Origin: Carboxylicivirga sp. M1479
Lineage (GTDB): Bacteria > Bacteroidota > Bacteroidia > Bacteroidales > Marinilabiliaceae
Length of the DNA stretch: 64,000 nucleotides
Reading direction: 5' to 3'
Assembly: GCF_007097485.1 (NCBI RefSeq)
Contig: NZ_VKDE01000006.1
Location: 82,647-146,646 of the forward strand
Shown: positions 9,476 to 18,483 of the stretch, piece by piece
Layout: each line of letters starts with the position of its first letter
How positions within the stretch are numbered: position 1 is the stretch's first letter
Program-made: the position numbers and the translations under genes
The notes under the pieces: generated by a model
Seen by the model: only the letters and a program-made list of their open reading frames with translations
Told to the model about the DNA's origin: nothing
Database searches by the model: none

Positions 9476-11125
9476 ATGGGATTTTTCAGCACACTATTAA
9501 AAACAAAAGAAAAACCACTCACCCTCAACGTTAAAAATAACATAAGTTGCCCTCCGGTAACGATATTGTATGGCACAAAAACAGGCAATGCACAGTTTAT
9601 AGCACAGCAGGCACACAAATATTTCCACCAATGTGGCATTGAAAGCGAGTGCCATAATATGGCCAAATACGATGTGGGAAGATTACCTTCAGAAAACAAA
9701 GTATTAATCGTCATCAGCACCGATGGAGAGGGAGAATTACCGCCCAATGCCCGCCAATTTTCGCAGTTACTGGATCTTGCCGACATGCCTGCTTTAAACA
9801 ACTTACAATATTCAATATGTGCCCTGGGCGATTCGAGCTACGATGTTTTTTGTGGTGCGGGCAAATTAATTGATCAACAACTAAAAAAATTACAGGCCAA
9901 GCCAATTATTAATCGGGTTGATTGTGATTTAGACTTTAAAAAATCGGCTTTACAGTGGATACAAAATACGCATGATACACTGGTGGGAATTAATAAACCT
10001 ACTGAAACAATCTCAAAAGCAGAGTTGGAAGCTCCTGACTTTATGACTGCAACGTTAAAAAGTCGAAAACAATTAACAAAGGCTGATGTTGAACAAGCTG
10101 TTTATCATATTGAGTTGGATAATTGTCAGAACCAGGTAAAATATGCAGCGGGTGATTGTATCGAAATAATTCCAAGTAACCCCCAAAAGTTAGTTGCCGA
10201 AATAATTAGCAAATTAAAACTGGATGGCTCGCAAACCCTAATTTCATATAACCATTCATTGGAGTATGCACTCACTTATCAGTTCGAAATAACCAAACTA
10301 AGTCGCCTGGTTATTCGACGATATTTAAAAGTGTACAAGGGCAGTGAGCTAGACAAGTTGTATAACAACAGAGAAGAGCTAAGGGCTTTCATCAGTAATT
10401 CCGATGTATTGGATTTAATAACCGACTATCCAGGCTCCATGGATGCCGATGAATTTGTAAGTACACTTCAACCCATCAATTCACGTTATTACTCGATTGC
10501 ATCGGGCTATCAAAAGAATCCTAAGCAAATCGACTTAACGGTAAAAACGGTGCGTTTTCAACTAAAAGAAAGACAATACCAAGGCGCTGGATCAACCTAT
10601 GTTAATGAAAGCCTTGAAGAGGGCACCAACATTAATTACCGTCTGGTTGCTAACCCATCGTTTCATCTGCCCGAAACCAAAGACACACCAGTTATATTAA
10701 TTGGTGTAGGAACAGGAATTGCTCCTTACAGGGCTTTTCTACAGGATTTAGAAGCACAAAACATTCGAAAAAAAGCCTGGTTAATCTGGGGCGATAAACA
10801 TCAGTCGTCTGACTTTTTGTATGAGGACGAAATAATTGACTACTACAAAAATGACACACTCGCATTTATCAATACCGCCTTTTCACGCGATCAGGAAGTT
10901 AAAGAGTATGTGCAAAACCGTTTAGTTGATTATAAAGAGCGCCTGTTAGAATGGTTAGATAAGGGAGCTATCATTTACTTGTGCGGACATAACAAAATGG
11001 GCGATGCCATTAAGAAAACACTCATTGAGCTATACATATCGGAAAAAGGGATGAGTGAACAGGAAGCTAAAGCCAAGCTCAAACAACAACGCGACAACAA
11101 TATTATACGTGAAGATTTATATTAG
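9476..11125 (+). CDS. Diflavin NADPH oxidoreductase (CysJ / P450-reductase-like)
   Basis: This 549-residue soluble protein has an N-terminal flavodoxin domain (about 27-160; ILYGTKTGNAQFIA binds the FMN phosphate) and STDGEGELPPNA and ALGDSSYDVF loops. An FAD-binding domain follows (RYYSIASG at about 343), then an NADP(H)-binding domain (VGTGIAPYRAFLQ, about 413-425) and a C-terminal REDLY. This is the order of sulfite reductase flavoprotein and cytochrome P450 reductase. It moves electrons from NADPH through FAD and FMN to a haem or iron-sulfur partner. No sulfite reductase haemoprotein gene lies next to it, so the partner is unknown. A good terminator follows. Confidence 0.88.
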   Translation: MGFFSTLLKTKEKPLTLNVKNNISCPPVTILYGTKTGNAQFIAQQAHKYFHQCGIESECHNMAKYDVGRLPSENKVLIVISTDGEGELPPNARQFSQLLDLADMPALNNLQYSICALGDSSYDVFCGAGKLIDQQLKKLQAKPIINRVDCDLDFKKSALQWIQNTHDTLVGINKPTETISKAELEAPDFMTATLKSRKQLTKADVEQAVYHIELDNCQNQVKYAAGDCIEIIPSNPQKLVAEIISKLKLDGSQTLISYNHSLEYALTYQFEITKLSRLVIRRYLKVYKGSELDKLYNNREELRAFISNSDVLDLITDYPGSMDADEFVSTLQPINSRYYSIASGYQKNPKQIDLTVKTVRFQLKERQYQGAGSTYVNESLEEGTNINYRLVANPSFHLPETKDTPVILIGVGTGIAPYRAFLQDLEAQNIRKKAWLIWGDKHQSSDFLYEDEIIDYYKNDTLAFINTAFSRDQEVKEYVQNRLVDYKERLLEWLDKGAIIYLCGHNKMGDAIKKTLIELYISEKGMSEQEAKAKLKQQRDNNIIREDLY

Positions 11126-11155
11126 CATACATTCCAAACGAAACCAAGTATAGAT

Positions 11156-11189
11156 AAGGCACGCCAATTAGCTGTGCCTTATTTTATTT
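11156..11189 (+). terminator. Intrinsic terminator between the diflavin reductase and dnaB
   Basis: Perfect 7-bp stem AAGGCAC / GTGCCTT with an 11-base loop, followed by a T-rich tail (ATTTTATTT). It ends the plus-strand gene and may also serve dnaB in the other direction, where the tail is less T-rich. Confidence 0.8.
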
Positions 11190-12732
11190 AAAAGGGCACA
11201 TCGCTATTAAAACCTGGTCCTTCAGGAAACTCTGGCAAATGTTGCCCACCAGCACCTGAGTCACCTCCTGCGGTCTCGTTCATTTTAGACCCAAAGGTTT
11301 GGGCTGGCGTAGCTGGCGCCATGGCATTATCATCAAATTCTGTATCTTCCACATCCTGGAAACGGGCTAATTCGGCTCTAAATCGTAAACGCACATCAGC
11401 TGTAGGACCAGCACGGTGCTTGGCAATAATCAGCTCGGCCATACCAATCAAGGAGTTACCTTGCTCATCTTCAGTAATTCGATAGTACTCGGGGCGGTGG
11501 ATAAAACACACCATATCGGCATCCTGCTCAATGGCTCCAGATTCACGAAGGTCAGATAACTGAGGTCGTTTTCCTTCTGCTCCTGCACGTCCTTCAACAC
11601 CACGGTTCAACTGCGACAGAGCAATAATAGGCACATCCAACTCCTTGGCCAGTCCCTTTAGGTTACGCGAGATTAAACTCACCTCTTCCTGACGAGAACC
11701 AGGATTCATACCACTGGCATTCATCAGCTGCAAGTAGTCAATAATCACACATTGTATATCATGCTGCTTCTTTAGGCGTCGACACTTAGCTCGTAACTCA
11801 AAAACAGATAGACCTGCCGTATCATCCACAAAAATTGGCGCATCAATCAGGTTCTGAATCTTATGATCGAGCTGCTCCCACTCATAGGGTTCCAGATTAC
11901 CCTTCTTAATTTTATCGGCCGATAATTCTGTTTCCGTAACTATTAATCGGTTAACCAATTCGATGTTTGACATCTCCAAAGAGAAAATGGCAACAGGCGT
12001 TTTATTGTCCAGGGCCATCTTGCGTGCCATGGATAAAATAAAGGCTGTTTTACCCATCGCTGGACGAGCCGCAATAATAATTAATGCTGATCCCTGCCAT
12101 CCCGATGTAATCTTATCAATAGCCGTAAATCCCGATGATACACCACTCATACCATCCGCACGCTCCGATGCTTCTTTAATACGATCAATGGCATCCTGTA
12201 TAACGGGGTTAATTTGCGTAGCATCACGTTTCATACTTCCCTGCGAAAGCATAAAAAATGTACTTTCAGCCTCTTCCAGCAAATCATTTACATCAATAGA
12301 GTCATCATAGGCCTTACCCTGCAAATCACTGGAAATATGAATCATTTGACGCTGCAGATATTTCTGCCAGATGATGCGCGCATGGTATTCGATGTGAGCA
12401 GCCGATGCGACCTTGGAGGTTAGTTGTGTCACATAAAACGGACCACCAACTTCTTCCAGCTTACCCATTTTCTTAAGCTGCTGAGTAACCGTTAACATGT
12501 CAACGGGCTGCTCATGCGCTTCCAAATCCATAATCGCTTTATAAACATGCTGATGGGCTTCTTTATAAAAATGTTCGGGCTTCAACAACTCCGACACATT
12601 TAAAAAAGCTTCCTTCTCTAATAACAAAGCACCTAAAACCGCCTCCTCAAGATCTGTTACCTGTGGGGGCAATTTGCCCATTTCTAGACCTGCTGCAGGC
12701 TTTTTGCGATTTGAATACTTGTTATCTGCCAT
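11188..12732 (-). CDS. dnaB: Replicative DNA helicase DnaB
   Basis: Hexameric 5'-3' helicase of the replication fork. I chose ATG at 12732 (MADNKYSNRKKPAAG, 514 residues). A longer frame to 12828 adds 32 residues unlike any DnaB N-terminus and would include the probable promoter. The N-terminal helical domain begins TDLEEAVLGALLLE. The RecA-like domain has the Walker A motif ARPAMGKTAF, a Walker B-like IDYLQLM, and the SQLNRGVEGR and LRESGAIEQDAD motifs. The C-terminal tail is Gly/Pro-rich and acidic, ending DVPF. It is convergent with the diflavin gene. Confidence 0.97.
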   Translation of the reverse strand: MADNKYSNRKKPAAGLEMGKLPPQVTDLEEAVLGALLLEKEAFLNVSELLKPEHFYKEAHQHVYKAIMDLEAHEQPVDMLTVTQQLKKMGKLEEVGGPFYVTQLTSKVASAAHIEYHARIIWQKYLQRQMIHISSDLQGKAYDDSIDVNDLLEEAESTFFMLSQGSMKRDATQINPVIQDAIDRIKEASERADGMSGVSSGFTAIDKITSGWQGSALIIIAARPAMGKTAFILSMARKMALDNKTPVAIFSLEMSNIELVNRLIVTETELSADKIKKGNLEPYEWEQLDHKIQNLIDAPIFVDDTAGLSVFELRAKCRRLKKQHDIQCVIIDYLQLMNASGMNPGSRQEEVSLISRNLKGLAKELDVPIIALSQLNRGVEGRAGAEGKRPQLSDLRESGAIEQDADMVCFIHRPEYYRITEDEQGNSLIGMAELIIAKHRAGPTADVRLRFRAELARFQDVEDTEFDDNAMAPATPAQTFGSKMNETAGGDSGAGGQHLPEFPEGPGFNSDVPF

Positions 12733-12759
12733 ATGGAATTTGGAAAAATTTGCGGACAG

Positions 12760-12767
12760 CAAAGATA
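12760..12767 (-). promoter_or_regulatory. Probable -7 box of the dnaB promoter
   Basis: TATCTTTG on the minus strand, followed by C as in many Bacteroidota promoters, lies 27 bases from the chosen dnaB start. I found no TTG at the usual 19-21 base spacing, so the call rests on one box. Confidence 0.4.
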
Positions 12768-12966
12768 CACATTGCAAGCAAAAGAGCGGTATAAAATCCA
12801 TATTTTGATGAGATAAAGTAAGGCACAACAGAACCTCATCCCATCAGTCCCTCATGCAAATTAAGTACCCAACAACACTAAATTCCAACACCTTACACCA
12901 TCATCGAAAGTATTAGTTTTTATAAACCAAACAGATAAGCTTTCTTTGTCAAAAAAATACGAATAG

Positions 12967-13782
12967 ATGATCTGTTATCCCAATGCTAAAATTAACATAG
13001 GCTTAAATGTGGTAGAAAAAAGAAGCGATGGCTACCATAATCTGGAAACCATTTTTTATCCTATTCCACTGTGCGATGCCCTAGAAGCTGTTCATACATC
13101 CGAGGACAAGGAGCCATACACCTTTAGTTCATCTGGAATTAAAATCGATGGGAAGGATGAAGATAACATTTGCATCAAAGCCTTGCATTTGATCAAAGAA
13201 CACTGTCAATTGCCAGCTCTAAAAATACACCTGCACAAACTTATACCCTTTGGCGCTGGCTTAGGTGGTGGATCGGCTGATGGTGCGTTTATGCTCAATC
13301 TGCTCAATAAAGAGTTTGAACTCAAGCTTAGCGACGAAATATTGCAAGCTATGGCTGCTCAATTGGGAGCCGACTGTGCTGTTTTTATTAAGAATAAACC
13401 AGCGTACGCTACCGGCATTGGCGATGTATTACAAACCATCGATTTAAACCTATCGGGCTATTACATGGCACTGATAAAGCCACCCATCCATGTTTCAACA
13501 CCAGATGCCTACCAAGGCGTTATTCCCACTCCTTCCTCACATCCTTTGACCGAACTTATTAAGTTGCCAATAAATCAATGGAAGCATCATATCAAAAATG
13601 ATTTTGAGGCCTCTGTGTTTAAAAAATATCCTGAAATAGGTAATATTAAAATGCAGCTCTATAATAGTGGGGCGCAATATGCCTGCATGTCAGGAAGTGG
13701 CTCGAGTGTTTTTGGTATATTTAAAGAAGAACCACAACTAAAGGTAAAACCTGATTATTTTACCTGGATAAAGAAACTCTAA
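12967..13782 (+). CDS. ispE: 4-diphosphocytidyl-2-C-methyl-D-erythritol kinase
   Basis: GHMP-superfamily kinase that phosphorylates 4-diphosphocytidyl-2-C-methylerythritol in the MEP pathway of isoprenoid synthesis. The N-terminus (CYPNAKINIGLNV) has the conserved substrate-binding Lys/Asn. The ATP loop is PFGAGLGGGSADGAF at about residue 95-110. The C-terminal glycine motif is MSGSGSSVFG. At 271 residues the length is normal. It stands alone, divergent from dnaB and convergent with the carboxylase genes. Confidence 0.96.
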   Translation: MICYPNAKINIGLNVVEKRSDGYHNLETIFYPIPLCDALEAVHTSEDKEPYTFSSSGIKIDGKDEDNICIKALHLIKEHCQLPALKIHLHKLIPFGAGLGGGSADGAFMLNLLNKEFELKLSDEILQAMAAQLGADCAVFIKNKPAYATGIGDVLQTIDLNLSGYYMALIKPPIHVSTPDAYQGVIPTPSSHPLTELIKLPINQWKHHIKNDFEASVFKKYPEIGNIKMQLYNSGAQYACMSGSGSSVFGIFKEEPQLKVKPDYFTWIKKL

Positions 13783-13865
13783 GCCTAATTCATTTTTGAA
13801 TGGCTAGAAGATCAAGCTACAAATCAACATTCGTAGATTTATATGCATATCTGAATAAACTTCAT

Positions 13866-13894
13866 AAAAAAAGCTGCCCGAGGGCAGCTTTTTT
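13866..13894. terminator. Bidirectional terminator between ispE and the biotin carrier gene
   Basis: GCTGCCC / GGGCAGC stem with a 2-base centre, flanked by seven A on the left and six T on the right, so it has a T-tract on both strands. It directly abuts the stop codon of the minus-strand gene. Confidence 0.88.
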
Positions 13895-14218
13895 CTATTC
13901 TATCTCAACCATTAATTGGTTTTTCGGAATTCTATCTCCGGTGGCCACCTTAATTGATTTAACAACACCTGTATGAGGCATGGTTATTTGGTTACGCATT
14001 TTCATGGCTTCCAAAATCAATAGTGATTCACCTTCTTTTACCTTCTGGCCCTCTTTCACAAATATTTCACAAATAGTACCTGGTATATAGGACATAATGT
14101 GATTTGGATTCGGATCAGTGTATTTAACACGGTTTTCGAATTTCTTAGTTAGTTTCGTTTTATACTTCATACTAAGTATAGCGAAATCAACTAAGCCTTC
14201 AGTTTTGTTTGTACTCAT
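13895..14218 (-). CDS. Biotin carboxyl carrier protein (acyl-CoA carboxylase/decarboxylase subunit)
   Basis: A 107-residue biotinyl-domain protein. The biotin site is EAMKM with the modified Lys at residue 73. The preceding segment (IPGTICEIFVKEGQKVKEGE) and the following TGVVKSI complete the lipoyl/biotinyl barrel. The N-terminal 35 residues (KYKTKLTKKFENRVKY) are basic and resemble the linker of methylmalonyl-CoA decarboxylase gamma or propionyl-CoA carboxylase carriers. It is 11 bases downstream of the carboxyltransferase gene and clearly forms a unit with it. Confidence 0.92.
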   Translation of the reverse strand: MSTNKTEGLVDFAILSMKYKTKLTKKFENRVKYTDPNPNHIMSYIPGTICEIFVKEGQKVKEGESLLILEAMKMRNQITMPHTGVVKSIKVATGDRIPKNQLMVEIE

Positions 14219-14229
14219 ATTTCCTTCTA

Positions 14230-15774
14230 TTAAAATGGAGGAATACCATGTTTCTTAGCAGGACGGTGATCATCTTTTCCAGCTGATACCTCAATTGCGT
14301 GCAATAATAACGAACGCGTTTCATTAGGCTCAATTACTGAATCAATGTACCCTTTCGCAGCTGCTACATATGGATTAGCAAACTTCTCTTTGTACTCTTC
14401 GACTTTGATAGCTCGCATTGCATCCTTATCTTCTGCTTCATCAATTTCTTTCTTAAAGATGATATTAGCAGCACCCTCTGGCCCCATTACTGCAATTTCA
14501 GCAGTTGGCCATGCAAACATAAAGTCAGCACCAAGGTGACGCGAGTTCATAGCAATGTATCCACCACCATAAGCTTTACGTAAAATAACAGTTACTTTAG
14601 GTACCGTAGCTTCAGAATAAGCATAAAGTACTTTAGCACCATGACGAATTACACCTGCATGTTCCTGATCTGCTCCAGGCAAGTATCCAGGCATGTCTTC
14701 CAATGTAATTACCGGCACATTAAAGGCATCACAGAAACGGATAAAACGAGCTGCCTTATCTGAACTATCACAGTCAAGTACCCCTGCTAATACCATTGGC
14801 TGGTTAGCAACAAAACCTACCGTTTCTCCATTTAAGCGACCAAAACCAATAATAATATTTGCTGCCCAAAGCTCCTGAATTTCGAAGAAATCAGAATCAT
14901 CAACTATTGCTTTGATAACATCACGTACATCATATGGCGTTTTAGGATCAGAAGGAATAATATCCTCAATTTTTCCTTTAAACTTAGGTGGCTTTGGAGG
15001 GAAAGCTTTTGCCTTTTTAGAGTTGTTCCATGGAATGAATGTAACCAACTTCTTAATTTGCTCGAAACATTCGGTTTCGCTTTCAGCAAAGAAGTGAGCA
15101 TTACCAGTCGTTTCGGCGTGAACTCGGGCTCCCCCAAGATCTTCCATCGAAATCTTTTCACCAAGAACTGACTCAATCACTCCTGGTCCGGTAATAAACA
15201 TTTTAGAAATATTCTCAACTACAAAAACAAAGTCTGTTAAAGCTGGTGAGTAAACTGCACCACCGGCACAAGGTCCTAGTATAACCGACAACTGAGGAAT
15301 AACACCAGAAGCCAATGTATTACGGTAGAAAATCTCACCATAACCAGCCAACGAGTTCACACCTTCTTGAATACGAGCACCACCAGAATCGTTAATACCG
15401 ATTAAAGGCACACGCATTTTTAAAGCGTGATCCATGATTTTTGTAATTTTACGGGCATGCATTAATCCTAATGATCCCCCGGCAACTGTAAAGTCCTGCG
15501 CGAAGATACAGATTGGTGCACCATAAATGGTACCTGTACCGATAATTACTCCATCACCATGTAACTGCTTTTTGTCCATACCAAAATCACGTGCGGTATG
15601 CTCAACAAAGAGGTCATATTCGGTGAAAGAATCTTTATCAACCAGTGCAATAACGCGTTCGCGAGCGGTCATTTTACCCATGGCTGCTTGCTTTTCTATG
15701 GCTCTATCGCCACCACCCTTTTGCACTTGTTCCTTTCGCTTCCGAAGGTCTAGGATGTGTTTTTTCAATGACAT
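14230..15774 (-). CDS. Acyl-CoA carboxyltransferase (propionyl-CoA carboxylase beta / methylmalonyl-CoA decarboxylase alpha)
   Basis: A 514-residue carboxyltransferase that moves a carboxyl group between biotin and propionyl-CoA or a similar acyl-CoA. The two crotonase-like halves are visible: the N half with DFTVAGGSLGLMHARKI, GINDSGGARIQEGV and GPCAGGAVYSPAL; the C half with LEDMPGYLPGADQEH and RKAYGGGYIAMNSR. C-terminal HGIPPF is typical of the family in Bacteroidota. The partner carrier follows after 11 bases. Neither a biotin carboxylase nor membrane subunits are encoded nearby, so carboxylase and sodium-pumping decarboxylase roles cannot be told apart here. Confidence 0.93.
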   Translation of the reverse strand: MSLKKHILDLRKRKEQVQKGGGDRAIEKQAAMGKMTARERVIALVDKDSFTEYDLFVEHTARDFGMDKKQLHGDGVIIGTGTIYGAPICIFAQDFTVAGGSLGLMHARKITKIMDHALKMRVPLIGINDSGGARIQEGVNSLAGYGEIFYRNTLASGVIPQLSVILGPCAGGAVYSPALTDFVFVVENISKMFITGPGVIESVLGEKISMEDLGGARVHAETTGNAHFFAESETECFEQIKKLVTFIPWNNSKKAKAFPPKPPKFKGKIEDIIPSDPKTPYDVRDVIKAIVDDSDFFEIQELWAANIIIGFGRLNGETVGFVANQPMVLAGVLDCDSSDKAARFIRFCDAFNVPVITLEDMPGYLPGADQEHAGVIRHGAKVLYAYSEATVPKVTVILRKAYGGGYIAMNSRHLGADFMFAWPTAEIAVMGPEGAANIIFKKEIDEAEDKDAMRAIKVEEYKEKFANPYVAAAKGYIDSVIEPNETRSLLLHAIEVSAGKDDHRPAKKHGIPPF

Positions 15775-15944
15775 AATCCAAAAATTTGATTTAACCTACT
15801 ATTAATCAAAATATATCTTTTAACACTTCAACTAATAATTTTCAAAGTGCATAATTACGAATTTTATTTTTTTAACAAAAGAAATAAGGACAGATAGTCA
15901 TTTCCAGTAACTACACTTTTTAAGCGTAAGCAACTAAAAACAAA

Positions 15945-17027
15945 CTATTTAGGAGCCCTCATATATAAATATATACCAACACAAGTAAATACAATATTGG
16001 GTAACCAAACGGCCAGCATAGGGTTCATACTTCCGTTAACGGCAAAGGTGGTTGAAATGGTCATGAACAAAATATACGAAAAACTGAGGGCAATGCCAAC
16101 TCCAATATGAAGCCCCATCCCCCCTCGTACTTTACGCGAAGCCAGTGAAACGCCTATTAGCGTTAATATAAAGGCGCTAAACGGAGACGCTATACGCTTG
16201 TATTTCTCAATTAAAAATTCCTCCAGATTACCAACTCCCCGAGCTTTTTGTTCTTCAATATAAACATTCAACTCAGTATTGGTCATCATTTCAAAATACT
16301 TACGCTCCTCCTTAAAATCCTTTGGTGTTACATTTGGTATCAGCGTATCCATTTTTGAGCCACTGCTTATTTCATGCTGAATACCATCAATAAACTCACG
16401 CATCACGTAATTTCTTAATTGCCATCTTCCGGATGTTGTATCGAACTTAGCATATCGGGCAGATATTTTAGCAACAAGCTCTTTTTCATTGTATTTTTCC
16501 AGGGTAAAATAATCGCCATTACCACTGTATGCCCTATATTTATCCATGTATACAAAAACACCGGGTTCAATTTGCATGTGAATTTTCTCCAGACCTTTTT
16601 CTTTTCTGTTCTTTACATACTCATTCTCAAACTTAATACGGGTTTGATTAGCTGGGGGAATAACATAACCACCTAACAAAAATGAAAACACACCAATAAT
16701 TGCCGCCCCCAAAAAATACGGAAACATCATTCGTTTAAAACTCACTCCACTGGATAGAATGGCAATTATCTCTGTTTGATAAGCCATTTTTGAGGTAAAA
16801 AAGATAACAGCAATAAATACAAAAAGAGGTGTGAAAAGATTGGCAAAATAAGGAATAAAATTTTTATAATAATCAAAAACAATGGCATTAACAGGTGCCC
16901 CATGTTCGAAAAAATTATCAATCTTCTCTGTTAAATCAAATACCACCGATATACTGATTATCAATAGTATGGCAAAGAAAAATGTTCCTAAAAACTTCTT
17001 AAGTATATATAAATCAAGTTTTTTCAA
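15945..17027 (-). CDS. LptF/LptG-family LPS export permease
   Basis: A 360-residue inner-membrane permease of the YjgP/YjgQ family, part of the Lpt machine that extracts lipopolysaccharide from the inner membrane. The N-terminus (KKLDLYILKKFLGTFFFAILLI) starts the first of about six membrane helices: three N-terminal, a beta-rich periplasmic domain (about 120-260) and three C-terminal (from about 275). The start is TTG at 17027; an in-frame stop lies just upstream and the N-terminal sequence is typical, so the TTG is well supported. It lies 132 bases downstream of tgt, on the same strand. Confidence 0.9.
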   Translation of the reverse strand: MKKLDLYILKKFLGTFFFAILLIISISVVFDLTEKIDNFFEHGAPVNAIVFDYYKNFIPYFANLFTPLFVFIAVIFFTSKMAYQTEIIAILSSGVSFKRMMFPYFLGAAIIGVFSFLLGGYVIPPANQTRIKFENEYVKNRKEKGLEKIHMQIEPGVFVYMDKYRAYSGNGDYFTLEKYNEKELVAKISARYAKFDTTSGRWQLRNYVMREFIDGIQHEISSGSKMDTLIPNVTPKDFKEERKYFEMMTNTELNVYIEEQKARGVGNLEEFLIEKYKRIASPFSAFILTLIGVSLASRKVRGGMGLHIGVGIALSFSYILFMTISTTFAVNGSMNPMLAVWLPNIVFTCVGIYLYMRAPK

Positions 17028-17159
17028 ACCTTATTGTTTAATTATTCAAATTGCTGGCTTTGGGTACAAATGAACGAAAATTTAACCAATAGCCAGCTAA
17101 TTAAATATAAGCACTACAATATAATAGACAATCATTGTGCATTGAACACTCACAATATT

Positions 17160-18290
17160 TTATAATCGAGTGGTAAGTTTCTTCACCATTACCTCTTTCC
17201 ATTGAGCAAAATCACCTGCTAAAATATGCTTACGTGCTTCTCCAACTAACCATAAGTAAAAGGTTAAGTTATGCTGACTACCAATTTGCGCTGCTAGCAT
17301 TTCTTTTGAAACGTATAAATGGCGCAAGTATGCTTTAGAGTACCTCTGATCTACAAACGAAGTTCCATTAGGGTCGACTGGTGAGAAATCATTCTTCCAT
17401 TTCTCATTACGCATATTTAAGATACCTTCGGATGTAAATAGCATACCATTACGCCCATTACGCGTTGGCATAACACAATCAAACATATCAACCCCCAAAG
17501 CAATATTCTCAAGAAGGTTGGCCGGTGTTCCTACCCCCATTAAATACCTTGGTTTATCTTTTGGTAAGATACCGTTGACTAGCTCAACCATTTCGTACAT
17601 CACTTCCGTTGGTTCACCCACTGCCAAACCACCAATGGCATTCCCCTCTCTGTTCTGAGATGCGATAAATTCAGCCGATTGAGTACGCAGGTCACGATAA
17701 CCAGCTCCTTGCACGATTGGGAAAAATGTTTGTGAGTGACCATACAATGGTTCTGTTTGATCGAAATGATCAACTCCGCGCTTTAACCATCGATGCGTTA
17801 ACTCCATCGATTTCTTTGCGTAGGCATATTCTGCATCACCTGGAGGACATTCATCAAGAGCCATAATGATATCGGCTCCAATAACACGCTGGGTATCTAC
17901 TACATTTTCGGGTGTAAACAAATGTTTAGATCCATCCAAATGCGAACGAAACACAGCTCCCTCTTCGGTTAGCTTACGATTATCACTTAAGGAAAACACT
18001 TGATAACCACCACTATCTGTTAAAACTGGTTTGTCCCAACCGTTGAACTTATGTAATCCACCCGCTGCTTTTAAAATATCTAAACCTGGTCTTAAGTACA
18101 GATGATAAGTATTACCTAATATTATTTGTGCTTTTACATCGTCTTCTAAATCACGAAAATGCACACCCTTAACGGATCCCACCGTCCCAACAGGCATAAA
18201 AATAGGTGTTTCAATTGTACCATGGTCGGTTGTAACTTTACCTGCTCTGGCACTGCTTTTTGCATCGGTATGTTGTAGCTCAAACTTCAT
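17160..18290 (-). CDS. tgt: tRNA-guanine(34) transglycosylase
   Basis: Swaps guanine 34 for preQ1 in tRNAs with GUN anticodons, a step in queuosine synthesis. The 376-residue protein has the catalytic motifs VLTDSGGYQVFSL, MALDECPPGD and the nucleophile region GVDMFDCVMPTRNGRNG. Oddity: the segment that normally holds the zinc cysteines (DxxCxCxxC) reads DPNGTSFVDQRYS at about residues 303-315, with no Cys; the later His in QHNLTFY is kept. It lies upstream of the LptF/G permease gene. Confidence 0.95.
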   Translation of the reverse strand: MKFELQHTDAKSSARAGKVTTDHGTIETPIFMPVGTVGSVKGVHFRDLEDDVKAQIILGNTYHLYLRPGLDILKAAGGLHKFNGWDKPVLTDSGGYQVFSLSDNRKLTEEGAVFRSHLDGSKHLFTPENVVDTQRVIGADIIMALDECPPGDAEYAYAKKSMELTHRWLKRGVDHFDQTEPLYGHSQTFFPIVQGAGYRDLRTQSAEFIASQNREGNAIGGLAVGEPTEVMYEMVELVNGILPKDKPRYLMGVGTPANLLENIALGVDMFDCVMPTRNGRNGMLFTSEGILNMRNEKWKNDFSPVDPNGTSFVDQRYSKAYLRHLYVSKEMLAAQIGSQHNLTFYLWLVGEARKHILAGDFAQWKEVMVKKLTTRL

Positions 18291-18344
18291 TATCCTGCTT
18301 ATATTTTAAGGCCTTACCTCATTTTCTTTCCTTGAGGCAGCCTG

Positions 18345-18352
18345 CAAATATA
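18345..18352 (-). promoter_or_regulatory. Possible -7 box of the tgt promoter
   Basis: TATATTTG on the minus strand, about 55 bases upstream of the tgt start. A TTTG lies further upstream but with about 24 bases of spacing, longer than ideal. Confidence 0.4.
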
Positions 18353-18483
18353 CAACAGCTTCTTATATATATAAAACAAAGCCAAGCATCCAATCCAATA
18401 AAAAAGCTTGCAAGCAAGTTTTTAGCATCAATCACAAATTTGACGAAGCAAGAACAGGTAATTAATAAAAATATGTTGCACTT

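Noticed and set aside
11963..12310. 115-codon plus-strand frame inside dnaB
   Set aside because: It is antisense to a conserved helicase gene.
12733..12828. Longer DnaB start at 12828
   Set aside because: The extra 32 residues are unlike DnaB and overlap the probable promoter.
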